Shown here in pieces: positions 25,077 to 32,601 of a stretch of DNA of 47,283 bases (positions within the stretch are counted from its first letter, which is position 1; every line of letters starts with the position of its first letter). Source of the DNA: Oscillospiraceae bacterium (GTDB taxonomy: Bacteria > Bacillota > Clostridia > Oscillospirales > Oscillospiraceae); NCBI GenBank assembly GCA_020025675.1, contig JAHHRS010000010.1, forward strand, positions 1-47,283, given 5' to 3'. The notes under the pieces were generated by a model that searched no databases, was not told the DNA's origin, and was given only the letters and a program-made list of their open reading frames with translations. The translations under genes and the position numbers were made by a program.

Positions 25077-25355
25077 GGTACTGTCAAGATTTATGCACAA
25101 AATGGTTTGCAGACCTCCAAGCAGATGAGGTCAGCCTGCAATGGAGACGTCTTCCTGAGCTGTCTGCAGATGCTTCATATTCATGTATTTCTTGTTGCCC
25201 CACTGGGTCCCGGCAACATGACGCAGTCTGGCGCAGACCAGCATCAGGGCAGAGTTTCCGTCTGGGAAAGTTCCAACGACCCTTGTGCGGCGTCGGATCT
25301 CCCGGTTCAGCCGCTCAATCACATTGTTGGTACGGATACGTGTCCAATGCTCATA
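25077..25355 (-). pseudogene. IS256-family transposase remnant
   Basis: On the minus strand, about 25131-25350 encodes the C-terminal end of an IS256-type (mutator) transposase: HWTRIRTNNVIERLNREIRR, then RTRVVGTFPDG and ARLRHVAGTQWGNKKYMN. It ends at a stop codon at 25131. Upstream the similarity breaks off at an in-frame TGA near 25352, so roughly the first 85 to 90 percent of the gene is missing. The edge GGTACTGTCAAG (25077-25088), on the downstream side, looks like one terminal inverted repeat of the element. The other end is not found. It is therefore an inactive scar between the cpsCD unit and the glycan operon. Confidence 0.82.
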
Positions 25356-25409
25356 ATCTCAGCATATGAATAATTTGCACGACTTGTCTTGCGGTGATAC
25401 TATTCTCAC

Positions 25410-25514
25410 TTAAAGCAAATATGCAGCAATACCCTCATATATCAGCGGATAGTTTACGAGCCCGTACATAGTCCACGGTAGCTCGTCAAATCCGGAATAT
25501 GGGGGTATTTTCAT
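25410..25514 (-). CDS. Doubtful 34-residue ORF inside the inverted repeat
   Basis: An ATG-started frame of 34 residues, rich in Tyr, Pro and Leu (MKIPPYSGFDELPWTM at the start, ending IAAYLL). No ribosome site is visible upstream and I recognise no family. Its codons form the two arms of the imperfect hairpin, so the composition may simply reflect the repeat. It could be a relic of a larger mobile-element gene. Confidence 0.2.
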   Translation of the reverse strand: MKIPPYSGFDELPWTMYGLVNYPLIYEGIAAYLL

Positions 25515-25520
25515 GCACTG
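25417..25520. repeat. Long imperfect inverted repeat
   Basis: Outer arms pair GCAGCAATACCCTCATAT (about 25423-25440) with ATATGGGGGTATTTTCATGC (25497-25516). Inner arms pair CGGATAGTTTACGAGC with GCTCGTCAAATCCG, leaving a small loop around 25463-25478. The whole folds as one interrupted hairpin of about 100 bases. It may be a miniature element, a transposon end, or a structured RNA. Confidence 0.5.
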
Positions 25521-25899
25521 GAATTACAGAAAATGTACATTTAGAATTCCGCCTACTGCAAAGCAGCTTGTGGTCAATTAGATGTAATTAAAGCGAAGAA
25601 AGGAAAGTCACAATCTAGACGGAAACGGCGGTTAGGCAAAAAAATTGTGGAAATACAAGATTTATGCTATATTGTGAACAAAATCTTTGAGGATTGAGAG
25701 CAATTGGCACGCCCATGCACATAAGTTTTCATCCACTTCGGAATACCTTGAAAAACGTGGCGGGAAAAAAGAGGGCTGGCGGCTTCCCGCCGCTTTTACT
25801 ATAAATTTAATTGCCAACATGGGCAAGTAAAATCATATCAGCATGAAATCACTTCTTCGTGTCTGATAGCCATTAAATACTAATATTGGGGATGAAATT

Positions 25900-26070
25900 G
25901 TGCTTATAAAAGATATGAGAAATAATTTAAGTACAGGTGGAAGTTCAGGTGCATCTATAAATAGAATCGATGCAGGGATGAATCGGTTAGATCTTATACG
26001 ACAGCGGATACAATGTTTAACAGTAAAACTGCGGATACTTTCGCCGATAATCTCTCATTTTATTGCTTAG
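25900..26070 (+). CDS. Doubtful 56-residue ORF converging on ugd
   Basis: A GTG-started frame of 56 residues with a GGGGATGAA stretch a few bases upstream. The centre is amphipathic (INRIDAGMNRLDLIRQRIQ), and the stop overlaps the ugd-like stop region by 4 bases. No family is recognised. The frame is open but short. Confidence 0.25.
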   Translation: MLIKDMRNNLSTGGSSGASINRIDAGMNRLDLIRQRIQCLTVKLRILSPIISHFIA

Positions 26071-27317
26071 TCTCTCTTGAATATATCTCTTGTATAGACT
26101 TTTTCCTTAACATCGTCCAGACACGCATCGTAGCGGTTAGCAATGATTGACTGGCTCATTTCCTTAAATTTACTTAAGTCATTAACTACAAGGCTTCCAA
26201 AGAAAGTTGTCCCATCCTCCAGAGTCGGTTCATAAATAATAACAGTAGCTCCTTTAGCTTTTATGCGCTTCATGACTCCCTGTATGGATGACTGTCTGAA
26301 ATTATCGGAATTTGATTTCATAGTCAGGCGGTACACGCCTACAATAACTTCTTTTTCCTTACTTGCATCCCACTCATCATTATCTCCGTAAGCACCAGTA
26401 AGGGTAAGGACACGGTTAGCAATAAAGTCCTTACGAGTACGGTTGGATTCGACAATGGCTGTAATCATATTCTGTGGCACATCAGTGTAGTTTGCAAGGA
26501 GCTGCTTTGTATCTTTAGGCAGGCAGTATCCTCCATATCCAAAGCTAGGATTATTATAATGTGTTCCAATACGGGGGTCAAGGCAAACGCCGTCTATTAT
26601 TTCCTTAGTATTAAGCCCCTTCATTTCAGCATAAGTGTCAAGTTCATTAAAATATGACACGCGCAAAGCCAAATATGTATTAGCAAAAAGTTTTACAGCT
26701 TCTGCCTCGGTAAAACCCATAAAGCGAGTTTCAATATCTTCCTTTATGGCTCCTTCCTTTAACAAATCTGCAAAATCATAAGCTGCTTTCGTAAGGCGCT
26801 CATTCTTTAAATCTGTACCAACAATTATTCTGGAAGGATACAGGTTGTCATATAAAGCTTTTGATTCTCTCAAAAACTCAGGGCTGAAAATTATATTCTC
26901 ACAATGGTACTTCTTTCTTATTAATTCAGTGTATCCCACAGGAATGGTTGACTTTATAACCATTATTGCTTGGGGAGCGCACTCTATAACCTCCTCTATT
27001 ACGGCTTCCACAGCAGATGTATCAAAAAAATTCATCTTGCTGTCATAGTTTGTAGGAGTAGCTATAACTACAAAATCAGCTCCTGTATAAGCTGACTTGC
27101 CATCAGTAGTTGCAACAAGATTGAGTTCTTTCTCAGTAAAAAACTTTTCAATATAATCATCCTGAATAGGAGATTTTCTGTTGTTAATCATTTCCGCCTT
27201 GGCCTCTGTACGGTTAACAGCTATTACCTGATGATGCTGTGCCAGAAGTGTAGCTATTGAAAGTCCCACATAGCCTGTACCAGCTACCGCAATTTTAATA
27301 TTATCCATGTTATTCAT
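26067..27317 (-). CDS. ugd: UDP-glucose/UDP-sugar 6-dehydrogenase
   Basis: 416 residues. The NAD-binding start is IAVAGTGYVGLSIATLLAQ. Middle motifs are VIATPTNYD, KSTIPVG and FSPEFLRES. The catalytic Cys is in GYGGYCLPKDTKQL, and the C-terminal UDP-binding domain follows. It oxidises a UDP-hexose at C6 to a UDP-uronic acid, using two NAD+. The closest type by eye is the UDP-glucose dehydrogenase of capsule loci; UDP-HexNAc is possible. AAGGAG lies 10 bases before the ATG at 27317. It is the last gene of the glycan operon, 84 bases after the capE-like gene. Confidence 0.92.
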   Translation of the reverse strand: MNNMDNIKIAVAGTGYVGLSIATLLAQHHQVIAVNRTEAKAEMINNRKSPIQDDYIEKFFTEKELNLVATTDGKSAYTGADFVVIATPTNYDSKMNFFDTSAVEAVIEEVIECAPQAIMVIKSTIPVGYTELIRKKYHCENIIFSPEFLRESKALYDNLYPSRIIVGTDLKNERLTKAAYDFADLLKEGAIKEDIETRFMGFTEAEAVKLFANTYLALRVSYFNELDTYAEMKGLNTKEIIDGVCLDPRIGTHYNNPSFGYGGYCLPKDTKQLLANYTDVPQNMITAIVESNRTRKDFIANRVLTLTGAYGDNDEWDASKEKEVIVGVYRLTMKSNSDNFRQSSIQGVMKRIKAKGATVIIYEPTLEDGTTFFGSLVVNDLSKFKEMSQSIIANRYDACLDDVKEKVYTRDIFKRD

Positions 27318-27401
27318 ACACTAATTCTCCTTATCCGATTCAAGAAATTTGTAAAATTCCCATCTGAGCATATCATTTATGCGCTGTTTTTACGCTTTAC
27401 T

Positions 27402-28463
27402 TCAATTTTTGCTCCAACCTTCAAGCTGCTCTTTTACATAATCTGTGGAAAGAATTTTATTTACTGTGCCTTCTACATCCAGTAAATTTGTAGTATGGCT
27501 GGTGTAGGCTTCATCAACCTGGGTAACGGAACCATATGTAGCAAGGAATTTATCGTAATTAAGGCCTCTCTCGTCCGGGGTAACACGGAAGTAATCGCCC
27601 AAATCCTCTGCTCGGACTCTTTCCTCATTTGTAAGCAAGGTCTCATAAAGTTTCTCGCCATGACGGGCTCCGATGATTTTTGTACCTGTATCACCGAAGA
27701 GCTGCTGAACAGCCTTTCCAAGAACTTCTATAGTACTTGAATCAGATTTCTGTACAAACAGATCGCCTGGTTTTGCGTGCTCAAAAGCAAACATAACTAA
27801 GTCAACAGCCTCATCAAGATTCATTAGGAAACGAGTCATTTTAGGATCGGTAATAGTAATAGGATTGCCGGACTTAATCTGCTCTATAAACAGAGGAATA
27901 ATTGAACCTCGGCTGCACATTACATTGCCATATCTTGTGCAGGAAATAATTGTGCCGCCTTTCTCAGCAGCTCTGCGAGCATTTGCGTGAACAATTTTCT
28001 CCATCATAGCTTTGGATATACCCATTGCATTTATTGGATATGCTGCTTTATCTGTTGACAGGCATACAACATTCTTAACCTTGGCAGCTATTGCTGCATT
28101 TAACATATTGTCTGTGCCGATTATGTTTGTCCGCACAGCTTCCATGGGGAAAAACTCGCAGGAAGGAACTTGTTTAAGAGCTGCAGCATGGAACACAAAG
28201 TCCACTCCATCCATTGCGTCACGCAGAGAATCGATATTCCTAACGTCACCGATGAAAAAACGAACTTTATCAGCGTGATCCGGATACTTTGCCTGAAGCT
28301 CATGTCTCAAATCATCCTGCTTTTTTTCATCTCTGGAAAATATTCTTATTTCGTTTATATCGGAAGTGAGAAATCTTTTAAGTACAGTAGTGCCGAAAGA
28401 ACCTGTACCACCTGTAATCATAAGGGTTTTATTTTTAAAATACTGTGGTGAATTGTATGACAT
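27402..28463 (-). CDS. capE: UDP-GlcNAc 4,6-dehydratase/5-epimerase, CapE-like
   Basis: A 353-residue soluble extended SDR. Rossmann motif GGTGSFG (18-24); FHAAALKQVPSCEFFP; catalytic region STDKAAYPINAMGISK with Asp138, Lys139, Met147 and Lys151 (the YxxxK Tyr is Met, as is normal in this subgroup). CapE/WbjB enzymes invert C5 while making a UDP-4-keto-6-deoxy-L-HexNAc, the entry to L-FucNAc and related sugars. The usual partners CapF and CapG are not in the window, so the downstream product is open; the DegT paralogs upstream may act on its product. Confidence 0.88.
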   Translation of the reverse strand: MSYNSPQYFKNKTLMITGGTGSFGTTVLKRFLTSDINEIRIFSRDEKKQDDLRHELQAKYPDHADKVRFFIGDVRNIDSLRDAMDGVDFVFHAAALKQVPSCEFFPMEAVRTNIIGTDNMLNAAIAAKVKNVVCLSTDKAAYPINAMGISKAMMEKIVHANARRAAEKGGTIISCTRYGNVMCSRGSIIPLFIEQIKSGNPITITDPKMTRFLMNLDEAVDLVMFAFEHAKPGDLFVQKSDSSTIEVLGKAVQQLFGDTGTKIIGARHGEKLYETLLTNEERVRAEDLGDYFRVTPDERGLNYDKFLATYGSVTQVDEAYTSHTTNLLDVEGTVNKILSTDYVKEQLEGWSKN

Positions 28464-28545
28464 AATTATACCATCCTTCTCATTATGTAATATATTAGCC
28501 GGTCAAATCAGCTGAAATACAGACTCTCGGATCTATCTGCCTTGT

Positions 28546-29445
28546 TTAATGTAGTCTTGCTGGATTTCCATATACAGTAGCGTTATCAGGCACATCTCTT
28601 GTAACAACACTGCCCATTCCTACCTTTGCGTACCTGCCCACTGTCACCCTGTTCATAATCGAGCTGTTAGGTGCAATCCATGCTCCTTCTTCAATTATAC
28701 ATGAACCCAGCAAGGTTACACCTGCGGTTATTACCGCATTTTTCCCTATATAAAGATTGTGGGCCACATAGCTGAGATTATCTATTTTCACTCCGGCACC
28801 AACATAGGTTTCCCCTTCAAAAAGACTTCTGCATACACAAACATTATCTCCTATAGAGACATTCCTGCATAAACGACAACCTCCTGCATGAGAAATTCTT
28901 CTTGGTTCACCTGTTCCCTGGGTTATAATCTGAAATCCTTCAGAACCTATTGTGGAGTTACAGCCTATATACACACAGTCTTCAATAACAGTTCCAGATC
29001 TGACAACCGAATTTGCACCAATCCTGACACCGTCTCCGAGTATAACACCATCTTCTATAACTGCACTTTTATGGATAACGCAGTCTTTTCCAATCTTAGC
29101 AGGGAAATCAAATTGCTTATAAAAGACGCCGGAAGCGCAAAGACTTTCATGCAAATCATAAAACAATTTCTCCGGATTATCACATTCTATAAGACATCCA
29201 CTGCGGTCTTTAATTATATTGAAATAGGCTTCCGTATCCTCAGGCTTTACCAAAATCGCAAGTATATTAGATGCAACCTTAACATTTTCCGTATATTTGT
29301 CAGTCGTAACATATGAAAGGACGGAACTCATGTCCGATTTTCTATTGCATAAATTAAGAATGGCAATTTCTGTCTCCGGATTGCCAAAAATCTCATACTT
29401 CTGTCCCTCATTGTTCAGAAGCGCAAGCATATCACAAATTTTCAT
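28546..29445 (-). CDS. LpxD-like left-handed beta-helix acyltransferase
   Basis: About 299 residues. An N-terminal globular part (1-100) is followed by hexapeptide repeats from about residue 105 to the end (VIEDGVILGDGVRIGANSVV and so on). A His-containing loop at AHNLYIG gives the probable base, and the C-terminus has the usual VTRDVPDNATVYGNPAR. The layout recalls LpxD, but a Gram-positive cell has no lipid A, so the likely task is N-acetylation (or other acylation) of a UDP-amino sugar made by the DegT enzymes. The ATG at 29445 follows the upstream stop after one base; longer N-terminal versions would overlap that gene and are unlikely. Confidence 0.82.
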   Translation of the reverse strand: MKICDMLALLNNEGQKYEIFGNPETEIAILNLCNRKSDMSSVLSYVTTDKYTENVKVASNILAILVKPEDTEAYFNIIKDRSGCLIECDNPEKLFYDLHESLCASGVFYKQFDFPAKIGKDCVIHKSAVIEDGVILGDGVRIGANSVVRSGTVIEDCVYIGCNSTIGSEGFQIITQGTGEPRRISHAGGCRLCRNVSIGDNVCVCRSLFEGETYVGAGVKIDNLSYVAHNLYIGKNAVITAGVTLLGSCIIEEGAWIAPNSSIMNRVTVGRYAKVGMGSVVTRDVPDNATVYGNPARLH

Positions 29446-29446
29446 T

Positions 29447-30502
29447 TTAAATATCCATCCACCATCCGCAAGGCAAAGCAACAAATTTTGAATAAAATTC
29501 GTCTGTGCCCCTAAGATCTGCATTCTGTTTACCGAATACAGAATATCGGTCATTTCTCATGTGAACGCCGGAAGCGTAGAAACCAATTTCTCTGAAATTT
29601 TTAATGCACTGTACTTTATCCTCTGCCAGAATCCCATATACCCAGTAGTTGGGATTACAGTTTTTTCTTACAATGGGACTGTACTCACTGTGTTCTACAA
29701 AATATTTGTCCCATTTTTCGGCTTGCATTTTGTGTCGGTTTAAAAGCCAGCCGATTTTCTTCATTTGCTGAAGACCGATATAGGCATTCACATTACTCAT
29801 CATTGTAGAATAGCCTACAAGGCTGATGTCGCATTCAGGGTTAATTTCACCGAGCTCATCTCTGAAGCGGCTTCTGTCTATTCCGCAATCCCGAACAAGA
29901 AGACTCTTTTCATAATCAGCCTTATTTTTAAAAATTACAATACCACCGTCAATGCAATTTAAAAATCTCACGGCAGTTAAGGCAAAAATACTTACGTCTG
30001 CCCCGCAGACTCCGATTTTTCTGCCCTCGTACAGCGAACCAAAACACTCTATACCGTCATCAATAATCGGAATCCCTTTTTCCCATCCCAGATCATTAAT
30101 TTCATCAATGTAACCCGGATAACCGCAGAAATGATTATGGACTATGGCCTTGGTTCCGCTGCTGATTCTGTTCTTAACAGACTGGGGGCAAAGAGTGCCT
30201 GTTTTAGGGTCTACATCTGCCCATCTTACGTTAAGTCCGGAAGAAAGGTATGGCTGGGTGGACACAAGGCAGGCCATGGGAGAAGCTATCACTTCATCTC
30301 CTGCTTTGATGCCCATTGTGGTTAGTGCCACAGACACAGCCGTACCGTAGCTGCTGCACAGGATAAGATAAGGCGTGCCGAAATATTCCTGCAGTTCTTT
30401 TTCAAGCTCTTTTGTATAATCCCCATAAGCTAATGCCCCTGAGTGGAGAATTGTGTCCATTTCAGGTAAATCAGGCATATATGGTTTGAATAACGGAATC
30501 AT
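29447..30502 (-). CDS. DegT/DnrJ-family protein lacking the PLP lysine
   Basis: 351 residues, clearly of the DegT/DnrJ/EryC1/StrS fold and a close relative of the next upstream gene (shared ending FV.(L/I)PCGWW). Where the PLP-binding Lys is expected the protein has Arg179 (ALTAVRFLNCIDGG; the paralog has SFQAIKQMTTVDGG). The aromatic-stacking His or Gln is Glu152 (IDDGIECFGS against IEDTAHALGS). The PLP-ring Asp149 is kept. The protein stops right after CGWWMDI, about 14 residues before the paralog ends, so the last helix is missing, and the next ATG follows after one base. The frame is otherwise intact. It should not form the usual Schiff base. It may be a regulatory partner of the paralog or have a new activity. 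The ATG at 30502 has AGGTG upstream; a GTG at 30514 is less likely. Confidence 0.85.
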   Translation of the reverse strand: MIPLFKPYMPDLPEMDTILHSGALAYGDYTKELEKELQEYFGTPYLILCSSYGTAVSVALTTMGIKAGDEVIASPMACLVSTQPYLSSGLNVRWADVDPKTGTLCPQSVKNRISSGTKAIVHNHFCGYPGYIDEINDLGWEKGIPIIDDGIECFGSLYEGRKIGVCGADVSIFALTAVRFLNCIDGGIVIFKNKADYEKSLLVRDCGIDRSRFRDELGEINPECDISLVGYSTMMSNVNAYIGLQQMKKIGWLLNRHKMQAEKWDKYFVEHSEYSPIVRKNCNPNYWVYGILAEDKVQCIKNFREIGFYASGVHMRNDRYSVFGKQNADLRGTDEFYSKFVALPCGWWMDI

Positions 30503-30538
30503 CTGCCGTAACACCTACTTATCTTAAACATTAAAGAC

Positions 30539-31630
30539 TTACCAGCCTTTCTTTACAGCGGAAATAATTTTTTCCCTCTCCTCATCGCCTACCCACCAGC
30601 CGCAAGGAATATGGACAAACTGTGAATACCACTTATCCATATTTGGAAGCGGACACTTTGACTCCGCAAAAACGCTGTGGGTATCGCTTCTATGGTGCAG
30701 AGGTGAGGCAGTAATTCCATTTGCCTCCATCATTTTAATAAACTCTTCTCTTCGCTCTACTTTCATAGTGTAAAGCCAGTAAGAAGGTTCTGTATTAGGA
30801 TAATATGGAACCAATGAAACACCGGGAACTCCATTCAGTGCCTCATCGTAATACTTTCCGTTTGAAATATATTTTCCCAGTATTTCGGGAGTATGCGCAA
30901 GCTGAACCGAGCCGATCGCAGCTGTAACATTATTCATGCCGTACTTATATCCTGCTCTTTTAATATCATTTTCAAGTCTTGAGATTTTCTTATCTAACCC
31001 AAACCATCTCAGCTTTCTTGCTGACGGAATATCGTTAGGATCAGCGAACGCTATCGCTCCCCCGTCAACCGTTGTCATTTGTTTTATAGCCTGGAAAGAA
31101 AAGCAGGTAAATCTGGAGTTTGAGCCAACCACTTTTCCATTATATTTACTGCCCAGGGCATGGGCAGTGTCCTCAATCACAGGTATGCCGGTTTCCCTTG
31201 ATATTTTGTTGAATTCATCCATATTGCACACCATACCGGCATAATGCACAAGCATGATTGCTTTTGTTCTCTCTGTAATTTTTTCTCTAACAGATGCAGG
31301 ATCAAGAAGTCCTGTCTCAGGGTCAATGTCAGCCCATATCACCTTTGCTCCTGTGATTGCAATGGTGGTGTTTGTTGGCTCAGCTGTCATAGGAGTACTT
31401 ATAACCTCATCTCCCGGGCCGATGTTCAGGAGCATAAGCGCTATATGCAGTGCCGCAGTACCTGACTGGACTGCAAGAACATTGGGGTTTCCTATGAATT
31501 CCCCGTATTCCTTCTCGAACTTATATACAGCCTCACCCTCTGCAATATAACCGCTGTAAAGAATATTTTCAATAGCAGGCATCATTTCTTCGCGAGGTGC
31601 TATATACGGTTTAACCAATGGTATCAACAT
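30539..31630 (-). CDS. DegT/DnrJ sugar aminotransferase (intact)
   Basis: 363 residues. It has a complete active site: SGTAALHIAL, VIEDTAHALGS (Asp154, His157) and SFQAIKQMTTVDGG with the PLP Lys183. It should transfer an amino group, normally from glutamate, to the keto carbon of a nucleotide-linked keto-deoxy sugar. The likely substrate is a UDP-4-keto-6-deoxy-HexNAc from one of the two dehydratases in the operon. The ATG at 31630 is preceded by AGGAGG at 4-5 bases. It lies 36 bases ahead of the Lys-less paralog. A heterodimer of the two is plausible because DegT active sites are formed at a dimer interface. Confidence 0.92.
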   Translation of the reverse strand: MLIPLVKPYIAPREEMMPAIENILYSGYIAEGEAVYKFEKEYGEFIGNPNVLAVQSGTAALHIALMLLNIGPGDEVISTPMTAEPTNTTIAITGAKVIWADIDPETGLLDPASVREKITERTKAIMLVHYAGMVCNMDEFNKISRETGIPVIEDTAHALGSKYNGKVVGSNSRFTCFSFQAIKQMTTVDGGAIAFADPNDIPSARKLRWFGLDKKISRLENDIKRAGYKYGMNNVTAAIGSVQLAHTPEILGKYISNGKYYDEALNGVPGVSLVPYYPNTEPSYWLYTMKVERREEFIKMMEANGITASPLHHRSDTHSVFAESKCPLPNMDKWYSQFVHIPCGWWVGDEEREKIISAVKKGW

Positions 31631-31666
31631 TTTTCCTCCTCTGATCTCCACGATAACGTTGTTTTT

Positions 31667-32551
31667 TTATTTTATCTCAAGAAGTTCTGCCATTATTCTA
31701 TCGCCTTCACGAATGTCGTCATCAAGACCTCCGCAGGGCGTAAATGTAAGCTCACCAAAGTAAATCCGGTCTTCCATAATATACCAGTCCACACGAACAA
31801 ACGGAAAATCCTTTGAAAGCTTCTCCGAGCACTCTATGGCTTTATCAAGCATTTTGGGGCGTGGAACAGCAATACTCTGGCCCTTTTCACACGCCAGTTT
31901 GGAAAAATCAGTCAAATTCCAATCCTTGTCATACATCACATAATCTGCGTGCATGCCCTTACGGTTTGTACAAAGCAAAATATATTCAACTTTACCGTTA
32001 AAGCAGTAGAGTTTGTAGTCATCCGGCGGCTGGCCATCTAGCCCTGACAGGGAAGAAATATACTCCTCGCAGACTATTCTTCTGGGAACATGCTTATAAT
32101 GCGTTTCTCCGTACCAAAGCCAATATTTCTTATGTCCAAATTTTTCAAGCTGTTTTGAAGCCTCTTTAATATCTAATTTTGACTTATCACGGCAAATTAT
32201 ATTAAATCCCGCGCCGAAATTCCACTTAAGCACAAACCTCTCCGGTAGCTTATCCCATGGAATATCTGATATTTTTTCCCAGCTTCCAATACGATTAACG
32301 AGAGTATCTCCGCAGCCATGCTCCGTAACATAATCTCTTACAAGGTATTTATCGCAGCATTTTATAACAGTGGGGTCATTGTGATATTTGTTAAGCTCAA
32401 GCCATATAATCTTTTCGTTAAACGTCTCAGGATTTTTCAGGTTAAGCTTACGTCCGAACATCCGTCTGTATCTGTATTTAAAATTCAGTTTAGGTGAAAT
32501 TGAAGATAAGGTGCACAAAAATGCTCTTCTTGCTCTGTCTTTTAGATTCAT
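31667..32551 (-). CDS. TupA-like ATP-grasp protein
   Basis: 294 residues. It matches the TupA-type ATP-grasp group of polysaccharide loci: an N-terminal YRRMFGRKLNLKNPETFNEK, a central DKYLVRDYV and KWNFGAGFNI, a CEEYI segment, DYKLYCFNGKV, and the C-terminal FVRVDWYIMEDRIYFGELTF with metal-binding acidic residues. The family is named for a teichuronopeptide gene and is thought to join an amino acid or peptide to a sugar by an acyl-phosphate route; biochemical proof is scarce. It would act on the uronic acid or an amino sugar of the glycan here. The ATG has a GGGGGG-type site upstream. Confidence 0.82.
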   Translation of the reverse strand: MNLKDRARRAFLCTLSSISPKLNFKYRYRRMFGRKLNLKNPETFNEKIIWLELNKYHNDPTVIKCCDKYLVRDYVTEHGCGDTLVNRIGSWEKISDIPWDKLPERFVLKWNFGAGFNIICRDKSKLDIKEASKQLEKFGHKKYWLWYGETHYKHVPRRIVCEEYISSLSGLDGQPPDDYKLYCFNGKVEYILLCTNRKGMHADYVMYDKDWNLTDFSKLACEKGQSIAVPRPKMLDKAIECSEKLSKDFPFVRVDWYIMEDRIYFGELTFTPCGGLDDDIREGDRIMAELLEIK

Positions 32552-32601
32552 CTTTTACAGCCCCCCTAAGTGCTATGTGTATTAATTTCACTACAGTTAA
32601 A

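Larger units (their letters stand above)
25356..26066. other. Gene-poor 0.7-kb stretch between two glycan loci
   Basis: No confidently coding frame. It holds a long imperfect inverted repeat (25417-25520), a hairpin GGCGGGA/TCCCGCC around 25759-25790, and three short open frames with no recognised relatives (minus 25410-25514, plus 25900-26070, and an unstarted plus frame of about 50 codons at roughly 25675-25830). The mixture, next to an IS scar, suggests decayed mobile or former operon sequence. Confidence 0.6.

Noticed and set aside
25626..25637. GGCGGTTAG resembling an ops element for long polysaccharide operons
   Set aside because: It differs from the ops consensus, is on the wrong side of the operon and on the opposite strand, and ops/RfaH is an enterobacterial system.
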